Below are positions 1 through 9,593 of a stretch of DNA of 64,000 bases, one piece after another (position 1 is the first letter of the stretch; each line of letters starts with the position of its first letter). The notes under the pieces are model-generated. The model was not told the DNA's origin. It made no database searches and saw nothing but the letters and a program-made list of their open reading frames with translations. This DNA comes from Lamellibrachia columna (taxonomy: Eukaryota; Annelida; Polychaeta; Sabellida; Siboglinidae). The DNA lies in contig OY759267.1 of NCBI GenBank assembly GCA_963662155.1, positions 35,692,976 to 35,756,975 of the forward strand, read 5' to 3'. The translations under genes and the position numbers were made by a program.

Positions 1-167
1 TCTCGTGACCATTTACAATGCAAAAAGTCGTCAACAGATGGATGGAGGTGCCAAGATGCTAAGGAGGATAGGCAGTTGTGATAAGATAGGTTTTCAGATT
101 ACGGCGAAATTAAGCTATATTTCTTGCTGATTTTACGTTGTCGGGGATTGAATTCCACAGAGTTGGT

Positions 168-353
168 CTACATGTCCGGAGTAGCTAGATTGTTTTCGAT
201 GAGTGTCGGGAAGTAATTTGCATCCCGCAGTTGTGTTTCCCACAATCGAAACCTGGTATCGAAAGCGGAGACAAACTGGCACAGTTCATTGATTAGTTGT
301 TCTCTTCTCTGGAGTTTGGCGTTCAGCAGAGTGAGGTTGCTCCGTGACGTAGA
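168..353 (-). pseudogene. hAT-derived (GTF2IRD2/ZBED5-like) protein fragment
   Basis: Read on the minus strand, an acceptor-like 'ttttgcattttag' is followed by 61 sense codons and a TAG. The peptide contains LLNAKLQRREQLINELCQF, then FDTRFRLWETQLRD and FPTL. This spacing (leucine-rich helix, then an F-x-x-[KR]-x-x-x-[WF]-x-x-Q-[LI] helix, then FP) is what I recall from the hAT-transposase-derived family that includes GTF2IRD2, ZBED5 and FAM200. Only this short piece is visible; neither zinc finger nor catalytic core is in the window, because the window starts just downstream of it. It is most likely a broken transposase copy or one exon of a domesticated gene. The family call is from motif memory, not from a search. 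Confidence 0.45.
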
Positions 354-433
354 CTAAAATGCAAAATCGCACATCCATAAGGGGTCAGTGAATGCCGGTA
401 CTTCTGCACCCTTCTTCTCCATGAATACGCTAA

Positions 434-1560
434 TCTCATGTCTCAGCTCGTACACGTGGCACAGCATGGCACCCCAACCTAGTCTCATGTCTCGGCTCGT
501 ACACGTGGCACAGCATGGCAACCCAACCTAGTCTCATGTCTCAGCTCGTACACGTGGCACAGCATGGCAACCCAACCTAGTCTCATGTCTCAGCTCGTAC
601 ACGTGGCACAGCATGACAACCCAACCCAGTCTCACGTCTCAGCTCGCACACGTGGCACAGCATGGCAACCCAACCTAGTCTCATGTCTCAGCTCGTACAC
701 GTGGCACAGCATGGTAGCCGAACCTAGTCTCATGTCTCAGCTCGTACACGTGGCACAGCATGACAACCCAACCTAGTCTCATGTCTCAGCTCGTACACGT
801 GGCACAGCATGGCAGCCCAACCTAGTCTCATGTCTCAGCTCGTACACGTGGCACAGCATGGTAGCCGAACCTAGTCTCATGTCTCAGCTCGTACACGTGG
901 CACAGCATGACGACCCAACATAGTCTCATGTCTCAGCTCGTACACGTGGCACAGCATGGCAACCCAACCTAGTCTCACGTCTCAGCTCGTACACGTGGCA
1001 CAGCATGGCACCCCAACCTAGTCTCGTGTCTCAGATCGTACACGTGGCACAGCATGGAAACCCAACCTAGTCTCATGTCTCAGATCGTTCACATGGCACA
1101 GCATGGTAGCCGAACCTAGTCTCATGTCTCAGCTCGTTCACGTGGCACAGCATGGCAACCCAACCTAGTCTCATGTCTCAGCTCGTACACGTGGCACAGC
1201 ATGGTAGCCGAACCTAGTCTCATGTCTCAGCTCGTACACGTGGCACAGCATGACGACCCAATATAGTCTCATGTCTCAGCTCGTACACGTGGCACAGCAT
1301 GGCAACCCAACCTAGTCTCACGTCTCAGCTCGTACACGTGGCACAGCATGGCACCCCAACCTAGTCTCGTGTCTCAGATCGTACACGTGGCACAGCATGG
1401 AAACCCAACCTAGTCTCATGTCTCAGATCGTTCACATGGCACAGCATGACAACCCAACCTAGTCTCATGTCTCGGCTCGTACACGTGGCACAGCATGGTA
1501 GCCGAACCTAGTCTCATGTCTCAGCTCGTACACGTGGCACAGCATGGCAACCCAACCTTG
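434..1560. repeat. 49-bp minisatellite, about 23 copies
   Basis: The unit runs from 'tctcatgtctcagctcg' through 'tacacgtggcacagcatg' to 'gcaacccaacctag'. Unit starts are exactly 49 bp apart (for example 438, 487, 536). Most units carry the E-box palindrome CACGTG; two carry CACATG. Because 49 is not a multiple of 3, the open frames here (for example 564-776 and 1495-1692) read through all three phases of the repeat and are not genes. Variants at the 'ggtagccg', 'gacgaccc' and 'gaaaccc' positions show higher-order organisation. Confidence 0.97.
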
Positions 1561-2283
1561 CCAGGGCACTTCGGTTTAGTGCAGGAATTGTTAATATTGC
1601 ACATTCCTCTCGGACGCACAGTATCACTCAAACACAAAAAGATAGAACATTCATGTCTGCATGTTGGCAAAAGTGAATCAATTAAAGTTTAAAGGATGTG
1701 AGAAATGTTTGATATGTTCATCACGTGGAAATGGTATTACCGAGTTGCATTATGTGATATGCTTTGCCTAGACGTCTTGTCTAGAATTTAGTCTAGACAA
1801 GACGTACTATTTTTTATTTTACATATCAATATTGCGGGCGCGGGCTTGCCGACCCCTGGTCTAGGTCTTCCCTCCAAACATTGCCCACCTGAATGACCTG
1901 CCCACTGCCAAGTGCCCACTAGGCCACTAGTACCCAACCCAGTTGGTAATTGGTATATCTCCCCAGTCCTAATCCATTCACACTTGTACTAATTCACACA
2001 TGTCTGAACCTGTCTGTCTGAGGCTAGTGACTGCAGGCCTGCTGGAAATGCCACTGGGTGTCAGTGCCAGTGGGTGACATTTAATTGAAATATCATATTA
2101 AATTATGTTAACTTAGTTGACCTAATTCAGTTAACAATATAAATTGTGGTTATGGCTTGCATATGAGTTAAATCAGGGTTAGATAAACAAATCTCCTACC
2201 CTAACCATGAGCCACATTAAAGCCAAATATAACAAATGTTATCATATTTAATAGTAATGACACTAAGAAGTTTTTCTTTATTT
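1561..2283. other. intergenic, one perfect hairpin
   Basis: No gene is visible. A perfect 14-bp inverted repeat with a 6-base loop lies at 1772-1785 / 1792-1805 (arm acgtcttgtctaga). A short GC-rich segment near 1840-1870 ('gcgggcgcgggcttgccgac') resembles the GGGCC-rich patch at 2725-2930. The remainder is AT-rich with no recognisable feature. Confidence 0.6.
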
Positions 2284-2291
2284 TTCCTCAG

Positions 2292-2409
2292 GATATTCGT
2301 AAGTTTGAAGAAGTTGGTGGTGCTGGATTTTTAGAACTCATCCAGCACACTATGGACCTTTACCATAAGAGTATTACTCCACTAAGAGCTAAGGATATTA
2401 TGCCCCATC
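2292..2409 (+). CDS. orphan coding exon of unknown family
   Basis: A strong acceptor ('tttttctttatttttcctcag') is followed by an open frame that reads DIRKFEEVGGAGFLELIQHT and then MDLYHKSITPLRAKDIMPH before running into the (TA)n tract at 2410. The amphipathic, codon-balanced peptide and the textbook polypyrimidine tract argue for a real exon. I do not recognise the family. No clear donor is visible; the exon seems to have been cut by, or to run into, the microsatellite. It may be a relic, since no partner exon is seen within several kb. Confidence 0.4.
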
Positions 2410-2418
2410 CTATATATA

Positions 2419-2480
<62 letters not shown>
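2410..2480. repeat. (TA)n microsatellite
   Basis: Nearly pure TA dinucleotides with one TT interruption near 2424. The minus-strand ORF with a YIYIYI run (2360-2554) is only a translation of this tract. Confidence 0.97.
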
Positions 2481-2482
<2 letters not shown>

Positions 2483-2483
2483 G

Positions 2484-2635
2484 CAATACAGTGGTTGAAT
2501 AAGAAAGCATGGTCCAGCACCATTCAGTTGAAGTTCACTTCCATGTGCCATCATGTTAACAGGTTGGACTGTTATAGCAACATAACAATACAGTGGTTGA
2601 ATAAGAAAGCATATATATATATATATATATATATA
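2484..2635. repeat. 27-bp direct repeat beside TA tracts
   Basis: The same 27 bases, beginning 'caatacagtggttgaat' and ending 'aagaaagcat', occur at 2484-2510 and 2586-2612, 102 bp apart. The second copy abuts another (AT)n run (2611-2635). Confidence 0.85.
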
Positions 2636-2724
2636 TGTTTTTTTATTTAATAAAACAATAAGTCTGTTTTACAGTTTATTTGTTTTTCTTCTTTGTTATA
2701 AGATTATAGGTTTATCTTCTCTAA

Positions 2725-2930
2725 ACTTAGTGGGCCGCGGGCAGTGGGCTTACCCATCTTTGGCCCGCAGCTATGGGCCAGGCCTGGGCCTGAAACTTGA
2801 GGGCCGGCCCGGGTCTAAATTCTACTTTGCGGGCCTGGGCTGGGCTTGAAAATTTTTGCGGGCCTGGACTCTAATAACTGCTAATTGCGGGCCGGACTTA
2901 GGATCAAATTCTAGGCCGGCGTAGGGCACT
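2725..2930. repeat. GGGCC-rich cryptically repetitive patch
   Basis: Motifs such as 'gcgggcctgggc', 'gggccggccc' and 'ggcctgggcctg' recur irregularly in both orientations inside AT-rich DNA. No open frame or known element is evident. This may be a remnant of a GC-rich MITE. Confidence 0.5.
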
Positions 2931-2935
2931 AGTGC

Positions 2936-3235
2936 GCACATCTCTTCACTCCCTCATTCTCCTCTCTCTTCCATCTCTCCCCCACACTCTTCATCTCTCC
3001 CCTCTTACTCCTCGTCCCCCATCCTCTCGCTCCCTCTCTGCCTCCATCTTTCTATCTCACTCTCCCTCTCATATGTCTCTATCTCTCCTTCTCTTTCTCT
3101 TTCCCCCATCGCTCTGTCTCTCCACACTCTCCCATCCCTCTCACTTTCTCTCCCTCTCTCCTCTTCCTCACCCCTCTCTCTCTCCTTCTCTTTTTCCCCT
3201 CTCTCTCCCTGTCTCTCATCTTCTCTTAATATCTT
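2936..3235. repeat. (CT)-rich polypyrimidine tract
   Basis: About 300 bp of almost pure pyrimidine on the plus strand. The 109-residue Ser/Leu/Pro/His ORF at 2932-3261 is an artefact of this composition. Confidence 0.9.
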
Positions 3236-3269
3236 TCTCCATGCTCTTCTATCTCCTATAATACTATGT

Positions 3270-4060
3270 CACAGAAATTTGTTTAAGGAATTTACCTGAA
3301 ATATACAACTTTCTAAATAGATTCCCACTGTAGTGCCCCACTGGGAGAAACCCTGGGCTGGTTTCTGACAAAGAAAATACACTTCTTGTTTCTTCTTCAA
3401 TATCATAAGCCTTTAAAAGAATCTTACTGTACCCTTTTGATCAACGAGAAGACGAGTGATTCACTGGGTGTAAAATTGGCAATGTAGGTTATGTCAATTA
3501 TTCTTTTAACTCTGTAATCTCATTTATAAATGTTGCGTGGTGAACAAAGAAAACACATCACGTTGCAAGCTTTCTGCACAGCCCATAATTTTAATATGTA
3601 TGTTTGTGGGTATGCATGTATAGCTTCATACAATATAATGTACGTGCATGCGAGCACGCTCATATCCTGTATCACTGTAAGATGGATAACATAGTTAATC
3701 ATTGAATGGATAATAAAGTGTATGATCAATTTGATAATAAAATTGATGATGAAATTGATTATCAAAATGATGAACATTGGAAGAATGATGACCTGGCTGA
3801 CCAAATGATCTACCAATTCCCAAACATCATTCGTTACAATTGTAATTGTCATGTTGATTAACGCGATGGATTCACAACGTGTTGCGACTAGGTGACCAGC
3901 CTCACTACCACTCCATGTTATCAAATGGAGACCTAACAATAGAAGTGTTTTGGTCGTTCACTCCACACAGACTTAAGTGTGGACAGTGCTGGGCGGTTCA
4001 ATATATCGCTCAATTGGCAACGTGTAAAGTGAACCAGGTACACGCAATTTGTACAATCGC
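3270..4060. other. no gene seen
   Basis: Unique-looking AT-rich DNA. 3690-3790 has imperfect 'gat(g/a)ataaaattgatgat' iterations. Open frames here show no recognisable motif. Confidence 0.5.
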
Positions 4061-4069
4061 CAAATTCAG

Positions 4070-4420
4070 GCTTTAGACGGACTAATAGGCCAACGGCGGC
4101 TGCAGTTGATTTCAGACTGAAGCGAGACTATTTGCCCCACATGACCTGTGCACAGTCCGCTCAACTACGGACCAAAGACGGACTGATTAGCCAACTTTGG
4201 ATAAGCAGTGAATGCGGACCAAAGACGGACTAATAGAGCAGTGTTGGTTGCAGTTACTATGGACACAAGATGGACTAGTAGATCACCATTGACCGCAGTG
4301 AATGCGGACCAAAGACAGACTAATAGACCGCAGTGAATGAGGACCAAAGACAGACTAGTAGATCACCGATGACCACAGTGAATGCGGACCAAAGATGGAC
4401 TAGTAGATGAGTGTTGGCCT
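4070..4420. repeat. degenerate ~45-bp tandem repeat
   Basis: The core 'gcggaccaaagacggactaata' recurs with starts near 4171, 4218, 4263, 4308, 4343 and 4388, so spacing is mostly 45-47 bp with one 35-bp unit. It lies immediately 3' of the serpin C-terminal exon (minus strand). Confidence 0.85.
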
Positions 4421-4604
4421 TAGTATTCTGCCGATCTGCAAGATGGCGCCCGTCTGTTCGCTGATGATGAAAAACATAAACGGGTAGTCGATGCAGAACA
4501 TCTCATGCGCTCCTTCTGTCGTCTGGCAAGCCGATGACTTCAGTCCCTCGTCAAACTCAAGAGACACGTGAAGACATGTCACCCGAACAGGTTGTACGTG
4601 CCGT
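4400..4604 (-). CDS. serpin, C-terminal exon
   Basis: Minus-strand acceptor 'tgtattttgtgattttgcag' precedes an open exon ending in TAG at 4400-4402. The peptide contains HVSLEFDEGLK, then a short reactive-loop-length linker, then CIDYPFMFFIISEQTGAILQ and IGRILRP. The order 'E-x-x-E-x-G ... [DN]-x-P-F-x-F-F-I ... T-G-x-I-L-x-x-G-R-x-x-x-P' is the strand 1C/4B/5B signature at the C-terminus of serpins, which trap proteases by inserting their reactive loop into sheet A. The loop segment (LKSSACQTTEGAHEMF) is short for an inhibitory serpin, so inhibitory activity is doubtful. It begins in phase 1. The companion exons lie upstream on the minus strand at 7583-7650 and 9011-9158. Confidence 0.7.
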
Positions 4605-4679
4605 CTGCAAAATCACAAAATACAGGTTACTGGATACCGCGTTATATAAGTACTGGATACCACGCTATATATATATACT

Positions 4680-4683
<4 letters not shown>

Positions 4684-4754
<71 letters not shown>
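4684..4754. repeat. (TA)n microsatellite
   Basis: About 35 TA units following 'actggataccacgctatatata' and ending at 'atatgtgtgtatt'. The YIYIYI ORFs on both strands (4534-4864) are produced by this tract. Confidence 0.97.
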
Positions 4755-4760
<6 letters not shown>

Positions 4761-5487
4761 ATTACTCCTATTGTTAATGTTGAGTTCTTGGTAACTATGT
4801 TACACCAAATTGCTTCCTCATAATCTGTTTCACTTTTCAGTGTTAGATTCTTTAATATATACAATTACTCCACCTCCCCTTCTCTCGTGCCTGTCCTTCC
4901 TAAACATTACATAACCTGTCAGTGCTAACTAAGCACCTACTATATTTTTATTTGCCCATAATTCTGTGGTACCTATTACATGAAGGTCAATATCTGCTAC
5001 CATTATGTCTAACTCACTTTTTTATTTACTATGTTCCTGACATTTAAACACACATTTAAGTTAATTTTCCGAAATTATTGGTGAACATTTCTTTAGATGT
5101 GTATTTGTGCTCCTTTGTACAGTAGAGGAACTTTAAGCAGCAAAGAAATGTTACATTAACAAAAGGTATGCAATGTATACATGTCATGATACGCATGGAA
5201 AATAAAACTGCATTTACAGGTTTATATCAGCCATATTACGTGCTACAATAGATTGTAAACGACATGTTTCTAGCAGCCATAATAAATGCCAAAAGAAAAC
5301 AAATGTACATAATTTATTATCCCTTTACATATTTACATCAACGTAAAACATTACCAGTACACCTGCCCTGCAGTATGGAGTGCTCTGCCAACAAACATCT
5401 CATCAGAAGTGTCTCTTGAATGGATCAAGGCAGTTTTAAAGACTCAACTTTGTATTATGGCGTATACTGAAAGTACTGCAGCGAAAT
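4755..5487. other. no gene seen
   Basis: AT-rich sequence in what is presumably a serpin intron. No exon with good splice signals and serpin-like peptide was found here. Confidence 0.45.
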
Positions 5488-6786
5488 TTTAGCCTTATTC
5501 AACAAGATTGCCATCCCAAACAGCAAGTTCCAGATGGCAAATGAATAAGGAAGCCATTGGCTTATCGAGAGTCCAACAATTTTATCATCTATGTGTAGCC
5601 CGCCCTTATCAGATATCTGTCAATTCTATTTTTAAACATATATTCACACTACTAGTATTAACACAATCATTTGGCATTTTGTTCCATTCATTTATCACCT
5701 CTGTGAGAAAGAGTACTTTCTCATGTCCAATCTACACTGTTCCTTAACTAATGCTGCTTTGTGTCCTCTGGTTCTACTGCCTTCTTTAAGTTCGAAGAAC
5801 ATATTTTTTTTATCAACATCCTCATAACCATTCACTATTTTAAACACTTCTATTTGGTCTCCTCTTAGTTGCCTGGTCTCTAGTGCTGTCAAACCACATT
5901 GTAATAAGTGGCTTTCGTAACTAAGGTCTCTCAATTCTGGAATAATTTTAGTTGCTCTCCGTTGTATTCTTTCTAGCTTGTCTATGTCCTTTTTACGATA
6001 TGGCTTCCATGCTTGAATACAATATTCCAAATGTGGTCTAACTATTGCTTTGAACAGGAATAAAATTAGCTGTTTCTCCTTATACATGATAGTTCTCCTA
6101 ATTAGCCCTAGAACTTGATTTCCTTTCAAAGCAGCAATCCGACATTGCTCTGAAACTTTCATGTCAGCACTAAATGTTACTCCTAAGGCCTTTTCTTGTG
6201 TGGTTCCATGTGTATGCATTTACACTTCCCAAAATTTAATAACATTAGCCATTTTTCTGACCATTTAACTAATTTATCTAGATCATTCTGTAAACTTTGT
6301 TTATCTGTAACATTAGTAACCTTTCTGAATACTTTTGTGTCATCTGCAGATTTAAGTATTTTGCTAGATATGTCATCTTCCAAATCATTTATATATATTA
6401 AAAACAATATAGGTCCTAATACTGATCCCTGTGGTACCCCTCTCAGAACAGAATCCCAGTTTGAAATCTCACCACCTACTATTACTCTGTCTTTTGTGTG
6501 TAAGCCACTCTACTATCCAGTTGATTATATCATTGCCTATACCATGGGCTTTTAGTTTAAGTAACAGTCGTTGATGTGGCACTTTATTGAAAGCTTTCTG
6601 AAAATCTAAGTAGATAACATCCACTGGTAACCCGTCATCTACCCACTTTGTAATTTCTTCAAAAAAACATCAGAAATTGGTTAGACATAACTTTGCTTTC
6701 AGGAACCTGTGTTGAGATGTATTTATTAATTTATGGTGTCTAATTAATGTTTCGAGTCTTAATTTATGTTTAAATTGTTTTAACAA

Positions 6787-6827
<41 letters not shown>

Positions 6828-6866
6828 TGTTAAAACAATTTAGTTTGGCCTTAAACATAAATTAAG
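5488..6866 (-). mobile_element. CR1-like LINE copy 1, 5'-truncated and frameshifted
   Basis: Minus-strand reverse transcriptase pieces follow the standard CR1 order. LDFQKAFDKVPHQRLLLKL lies around 6560-6620, GVPQGSVLGPILFLIYINDL around 6390-6450, SADDTKVF (normally F/Y-A-D-D) around 6340, and the thumb peptide IVRPHLEYCIQAWKPY near 6030. Then come LERIQRRATKIIPELRDLSY and the C-terminal YSFSQR. Frames change near 6190-6220 and near 6470-6540, so it is dead. The 3' UTR ends near 5490 at 'aacaagattgcc', matching the 3' end of copies 3 and 4. It sits between serpin exons, so it is probably intronic. Confidence 0.9.
6751..6866. repeat. TA tract flanked by an inverted repeat
   Basis: A perfect 20-bp inverted repeat (taaattgttttaacaaacta at 6771-6790; its complement at 6823-6842) flanks a TA run. 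The symmetry continues outward: 'cttaatttatgtttaa' on the left pairs with 'ttaaacataaattaag' at 6851-6866, after an 8-base insertion 'gtttggcc'. The left arm is LINE sequence, so the right arm is an inverted copy of it. Confidence 0.92.
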
Positions 6867-7224
6867 ATAGAAAAAGATATCAATAAATTAGGCTAAAATG
6901 TTGCTGCAGTAATTTCAGTATACGCCATAATATATACACACATAATACTTATATATACATACATATAATATATACACATACATATATTAACTTTTTTATA
7001 CTTATTCCAATTTATTTGATAGATTAATTAACTTGTCTTAGCTGATGGATAGCGATTTATCTGAATTAACATTTATCTTAACATTTAAACTAACTATCTT
7101 TAATCTACTGATGTTTATACAGTCGTACTATCTTAATTTATTTATTCTTATTTAAAATTTATATATATTATATATATATATATATATATTAACGTCTATT
7201 GGAAATATTACCCCGAAAATGATC
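6867..7224. other. AT-rich, no gene
   Basis: Very AT-rich with short TA runs (about 7158-7190). Nothing recognisable. Confidence 0.5.
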
Positions 7225-7226
7225 TG

Positions 7227-7392
7227 AATATCAATGGCCTAGTGTGCCTAGAGTGGCCTCACGTGCCTAGAGTGGCTTTGTGTGCCTAGGGTGGCCTTGT
7301 GTGCCTAGAGGGGGCTTGTGTGCCCTCATGCGCCTATAGTGGCCTTGTGTGCCTAGAGTGGCCTCGTGTGCCTAGAGTGGCTTTGTGTGCAA
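7227..7392. repeat. ~20-bp minisatellite, about 8 copies
   Basis: The unit 'gtgcctagagtggcctt' recurs with small changes (for example 'ggctttgt', 'ggcctcgt'). Confidence 0.88.
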
Positions 7393-7582
7393 CAAATAGA
7401 ATGCATTTTGTTTGTTTTTCAAAATTAGAAAGGAAGAAGAGCATTTCCTCCAAAAAGCAAGACCAGGGGTAAAATGGTATTTCCTGCCTGAAAGCGATAA
7501 TGTTGTAACCTATGAACGTGACATCAGAGCCCAAGCAGACGATTACAGCCATTTTGAAATGCATAAGTCACTTTTGATTCAC

Positions 7583-7650
7583 CTGGAAGTCAACAGTGCC
7601 AAGGAGCTTTCTTTGCAGCGGTCCAGCGTGTTCCGGTAGTCTGAAGTCGC
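7583..7650 (-). CDS. serpin, internal exon (strand 2A region)
   Basis: Minus-strand acceptor 'tacctttgtgcag' and donor 'CAG|gtgaat' bound a 68-bp exon. In phase 2 it reads DFRLPEHAGPLQRKLLGTVDFQ, which fits the serpin segment in which a helix of the type F-x-L-x-P-E-x-x-x-x-x-Q-x-x-Y-x-A is followed by V-D-F. The phase matches the upstream exon 9011-9158: that one ends in T, this one starts with GC, giving a Cys codon across the junction. Together the two exons are shorter than the usual distance between the 'NVVFAPVS' motif and 'VDF', so an exon may be missing or unseen between them. Confidence 0.55.
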
Positions 7651-7762
7651 CTGCACAAAGGTAAAAGAGTAGTTATGTCTGGCAAAACAAAAGTAACGAT
7701 AACAACAATAATGATGATGTCAACAAAAAACTATGACGCTAGCAACAATATATATAATATAT

Positions 7763-7835
7763 ATGTACACATGTTGGTTAAGAATGGAACCAGTGGAATT
7801 GTTAATGTGCATGGATTGTGAACATCGTATATATA

Positions 7836-7879
<44 letters not shown>

Positions 7880-7943
7880 GATGTTCACAATCCATGCACA
7901 TTAACAATTCCACTGGTTCCATTCTTAACCAACATGTGTACAT
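7763..7943. repeat. 181-bp near-perfect palindrome around a TA tract
   Basis: The 65 bases at 7763-7827 are exactly the reverse complement of 7879-7943 (checked base by base), separated by a TA tract (7828-7878) that is itself nearly self-complementary. The arm is unique-looking sequence starting 'atgtacacatgttgg' and ending 'gaacatcg'. It has no terminal features of a transposon. Confidence 0.97.
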
Positions 7944-8426
7944 GTTATAAACAATGTTTATTGTACGACAGCAAATAATAAACTGACTACATACGCATTT
8001 GCTTAAATAAGACAACCCCATTCAGAAATTATAATTAAAAACAACAAAATATTTGAATGACCAACTTCGAATTCTACCAGTTTCAGATATTACCGCAATG
8101 ACGTCATAAATATCGCAATGACATCACACACACGATCTGCAACCGTTCTTTTATTCTTAGCCGCTAGGTGGCGTATGTGTTGTGAATATTTTCTATAGGA
8201 ACAGAGGGTAGGATCGCACTGTACAACTGATTTGCTGCAATGTGCTCTCAGAATGTAATCCATAATATTTTACACACACGCAGAATACCATATCAACAGC
8301 ACAAATCAGAACGTTACTTAAACAGTGAGATCAGCATTCTCAGTGCAGGTAATACCATCAGTGTCGTCTGAGACAGAGAACCATGTAGACAGTACTGGTT
8401 TACCATCTTTCATGTTACATATGATT

Positions 8427-8660
8427 CATGAACAATCAACAGATGACTGAAAGATAAAGGCAGACAATGACTGATATACATCAACAGTTTAAACAAATGA
8501 CTGAAATATAGAGGCAGGCAGTGACTGATATACATCAACAGTTTAAACAAATGACTGAAATATAGAGTCAGACAATGACTGATATACATCAACAGTTAAA
8601 ACAAATGACTGAAAGATAGAGGCAGACAATGACTGATATACATCAATGGTTTAAACAAGT
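8427..8660. repeat. 54-bp minisatellite, about 4 copies
   Basis: Unit 'tcaacagtttaaacaaatga' ... 'cagacaatgactgatataca'; starts at 8481, 8535, 8589 and 8643. 54 bp is 18 codons, which explains the open minus-strand frame at 8410-8592. Confidence 0.9.
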
Positions 8661-8825
8661 GATTTGGATGACCAGCAAATAACTATTAAATAAGCAAGAT
8701 GAATATTAATTATCGTAGCTGCTAAATAAAAAATGCTATTCATCGAGGAAGTTATCTGCACTAAAATTACTGTTGTTGCCATCGTCATAGTAACTATTGC
8801 GTGTAACATAACTAATGTTTTACCT

Positions 8826-8868
8826 GCAGGCGACACCAGACTACCGGAACATGCTGAACAGCTGCAAA
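8826..8868 (+). pseudogene. inverted copy of the serpin internal exon
   Basis: On the plus strand, 'ttttacctgcag' is followed by a sequence reading DTRLPEHAEQLQ, clearly related to the minus-strand exon at 7583-7650 (DFRLPEHAGPLQ) including its acceptor. It is in the opposite orientation to the serpin gene. Similarity ends after about 43 bp, where it runs into the 74-bp tandem duplication at 8869-9010. Confidence 0.7.
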
Positions 8869-9010
8869 GTAATGCTCCTATATATACGGTATGATACTCC
8901 CCACCATTAAGTACTTCGCCACTGTCACAACTTACATTACAAAGTAATGCTCCTATATATATGATATGATACTCCCCGCCACTAAGTACTTCGCCACTGC
9001 CACAACTTAC
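8869..9010. repeat. 74-bp tandem duplication at a splice donor
   Basis: Two copies of a segment containing 'aatgctcctatatata', 'tactccccaccattaag' and 'cttcgccactg' start at 8871 and 8945. The right-hand copy ends at the gtaagt donor of the serpin exon 9011-9158 (minus strand), so the donor-proximal intron sequence has been duplicated. Confidence 0.88.
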
Positions 9011-9158
9011 ATTTGATGTACAGATTCTGCATGTGTCGTCCACTGACCCGGCAGATATCATCCCACGTCACTCCCTGGCACAGCATTCTGAGCCCCACAC
9101 TAAGGCTGACTGGAGCAAAGACTACGTTTCCTGACCTCTTCCCGTCCTTAATGAACTC
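9011..9158 (-). CDS. serpin, helix-B exon
   Basis: Minus-strand acceptor 'tctgcattctctgtgtctttag' and donor 'AAAT|gtaagt' define a 148-bp exon with an intact frame. It reads EFIKDGKRSG, NVVFAPVSLSVGLRML, then CQGVTWDDICRVSG and RHMQNLYIK. N-V-V-F-[AS]-P-x-S-[IL]-S-x-x-L-x-M-L-x-x-G-[AV] is the breach/helix B motif that defines serpins (normally N-V-[VF]-[FI]-S-P). Intracellular or secreted location cannot be judged. It ends in phase 1, compatible with the 7583-7650 exon. Confidence 0.8.
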
Positions 9159-9590
9159 CTAAAGACACAGAGAATGCAGACATGAAGGAACTGGACATCA
9201 GCTGATCACACAAACCTTTCTCTTAATGCAACCAAGAGATAAATGAGCTGATATGTTGTCTCCACTTGTAAAGGTTCAGACATCTCCTGAATACTCATGA
9301 AACTCCACGTCTTATTACTTGCCAAGTGTCGTATCAGTAAAACTCACGTAGCACTCACACTTAAATATAGTCAAGTCAATGTACATTATGTAGTTGAATA
9401 AGAAAACATTTTCGTACTGAATGATAATTATAACAATTAACCACATAATTCATAGATTAAATAGAAATGACCATCGATAACAAGACTTTATATTATTTTG
9501 AATGATTATAACATAATTTATCTCAGTCCGTTTTTACCTAAATGTTGTTAGACACTGCTAGACATGACCCTTTGAACAATGTTATAAATA
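9159..9590. other. serpin intron, no other feature
   Basis: Unique AT-rich sequence between the helix-B exon and the purine-rich tract; nothing recognisable. Confidence 0.5.
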
Positions 9591-9593
9591 ATC

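Noticed and set aside
564..1692. Open frames with repeated SLMSQLVHVAQHG peptides
   Set aside because: They are translations of the 49-bp minisatellite in shifting phases; similar frames exist in every phase.
2932..3261. 109-residue Ser/Leu/Pro ORF
   Set aside because: Produced by the pyrimidine-rich tract; stop codons are rare in CT-rich DNA.
4534..4864. ORFs with long Tyr-Ile runs on both strands
   Set aside because: (TA)n translated in either direction.
7412..7639. 75-residue plus-strand ORF (FFKIRKEEEHFL...)
   Set aside because: Its 3' part is antisense to the serpin exon at 7583-7650, which has better splice signals and family support; no domain recognised.
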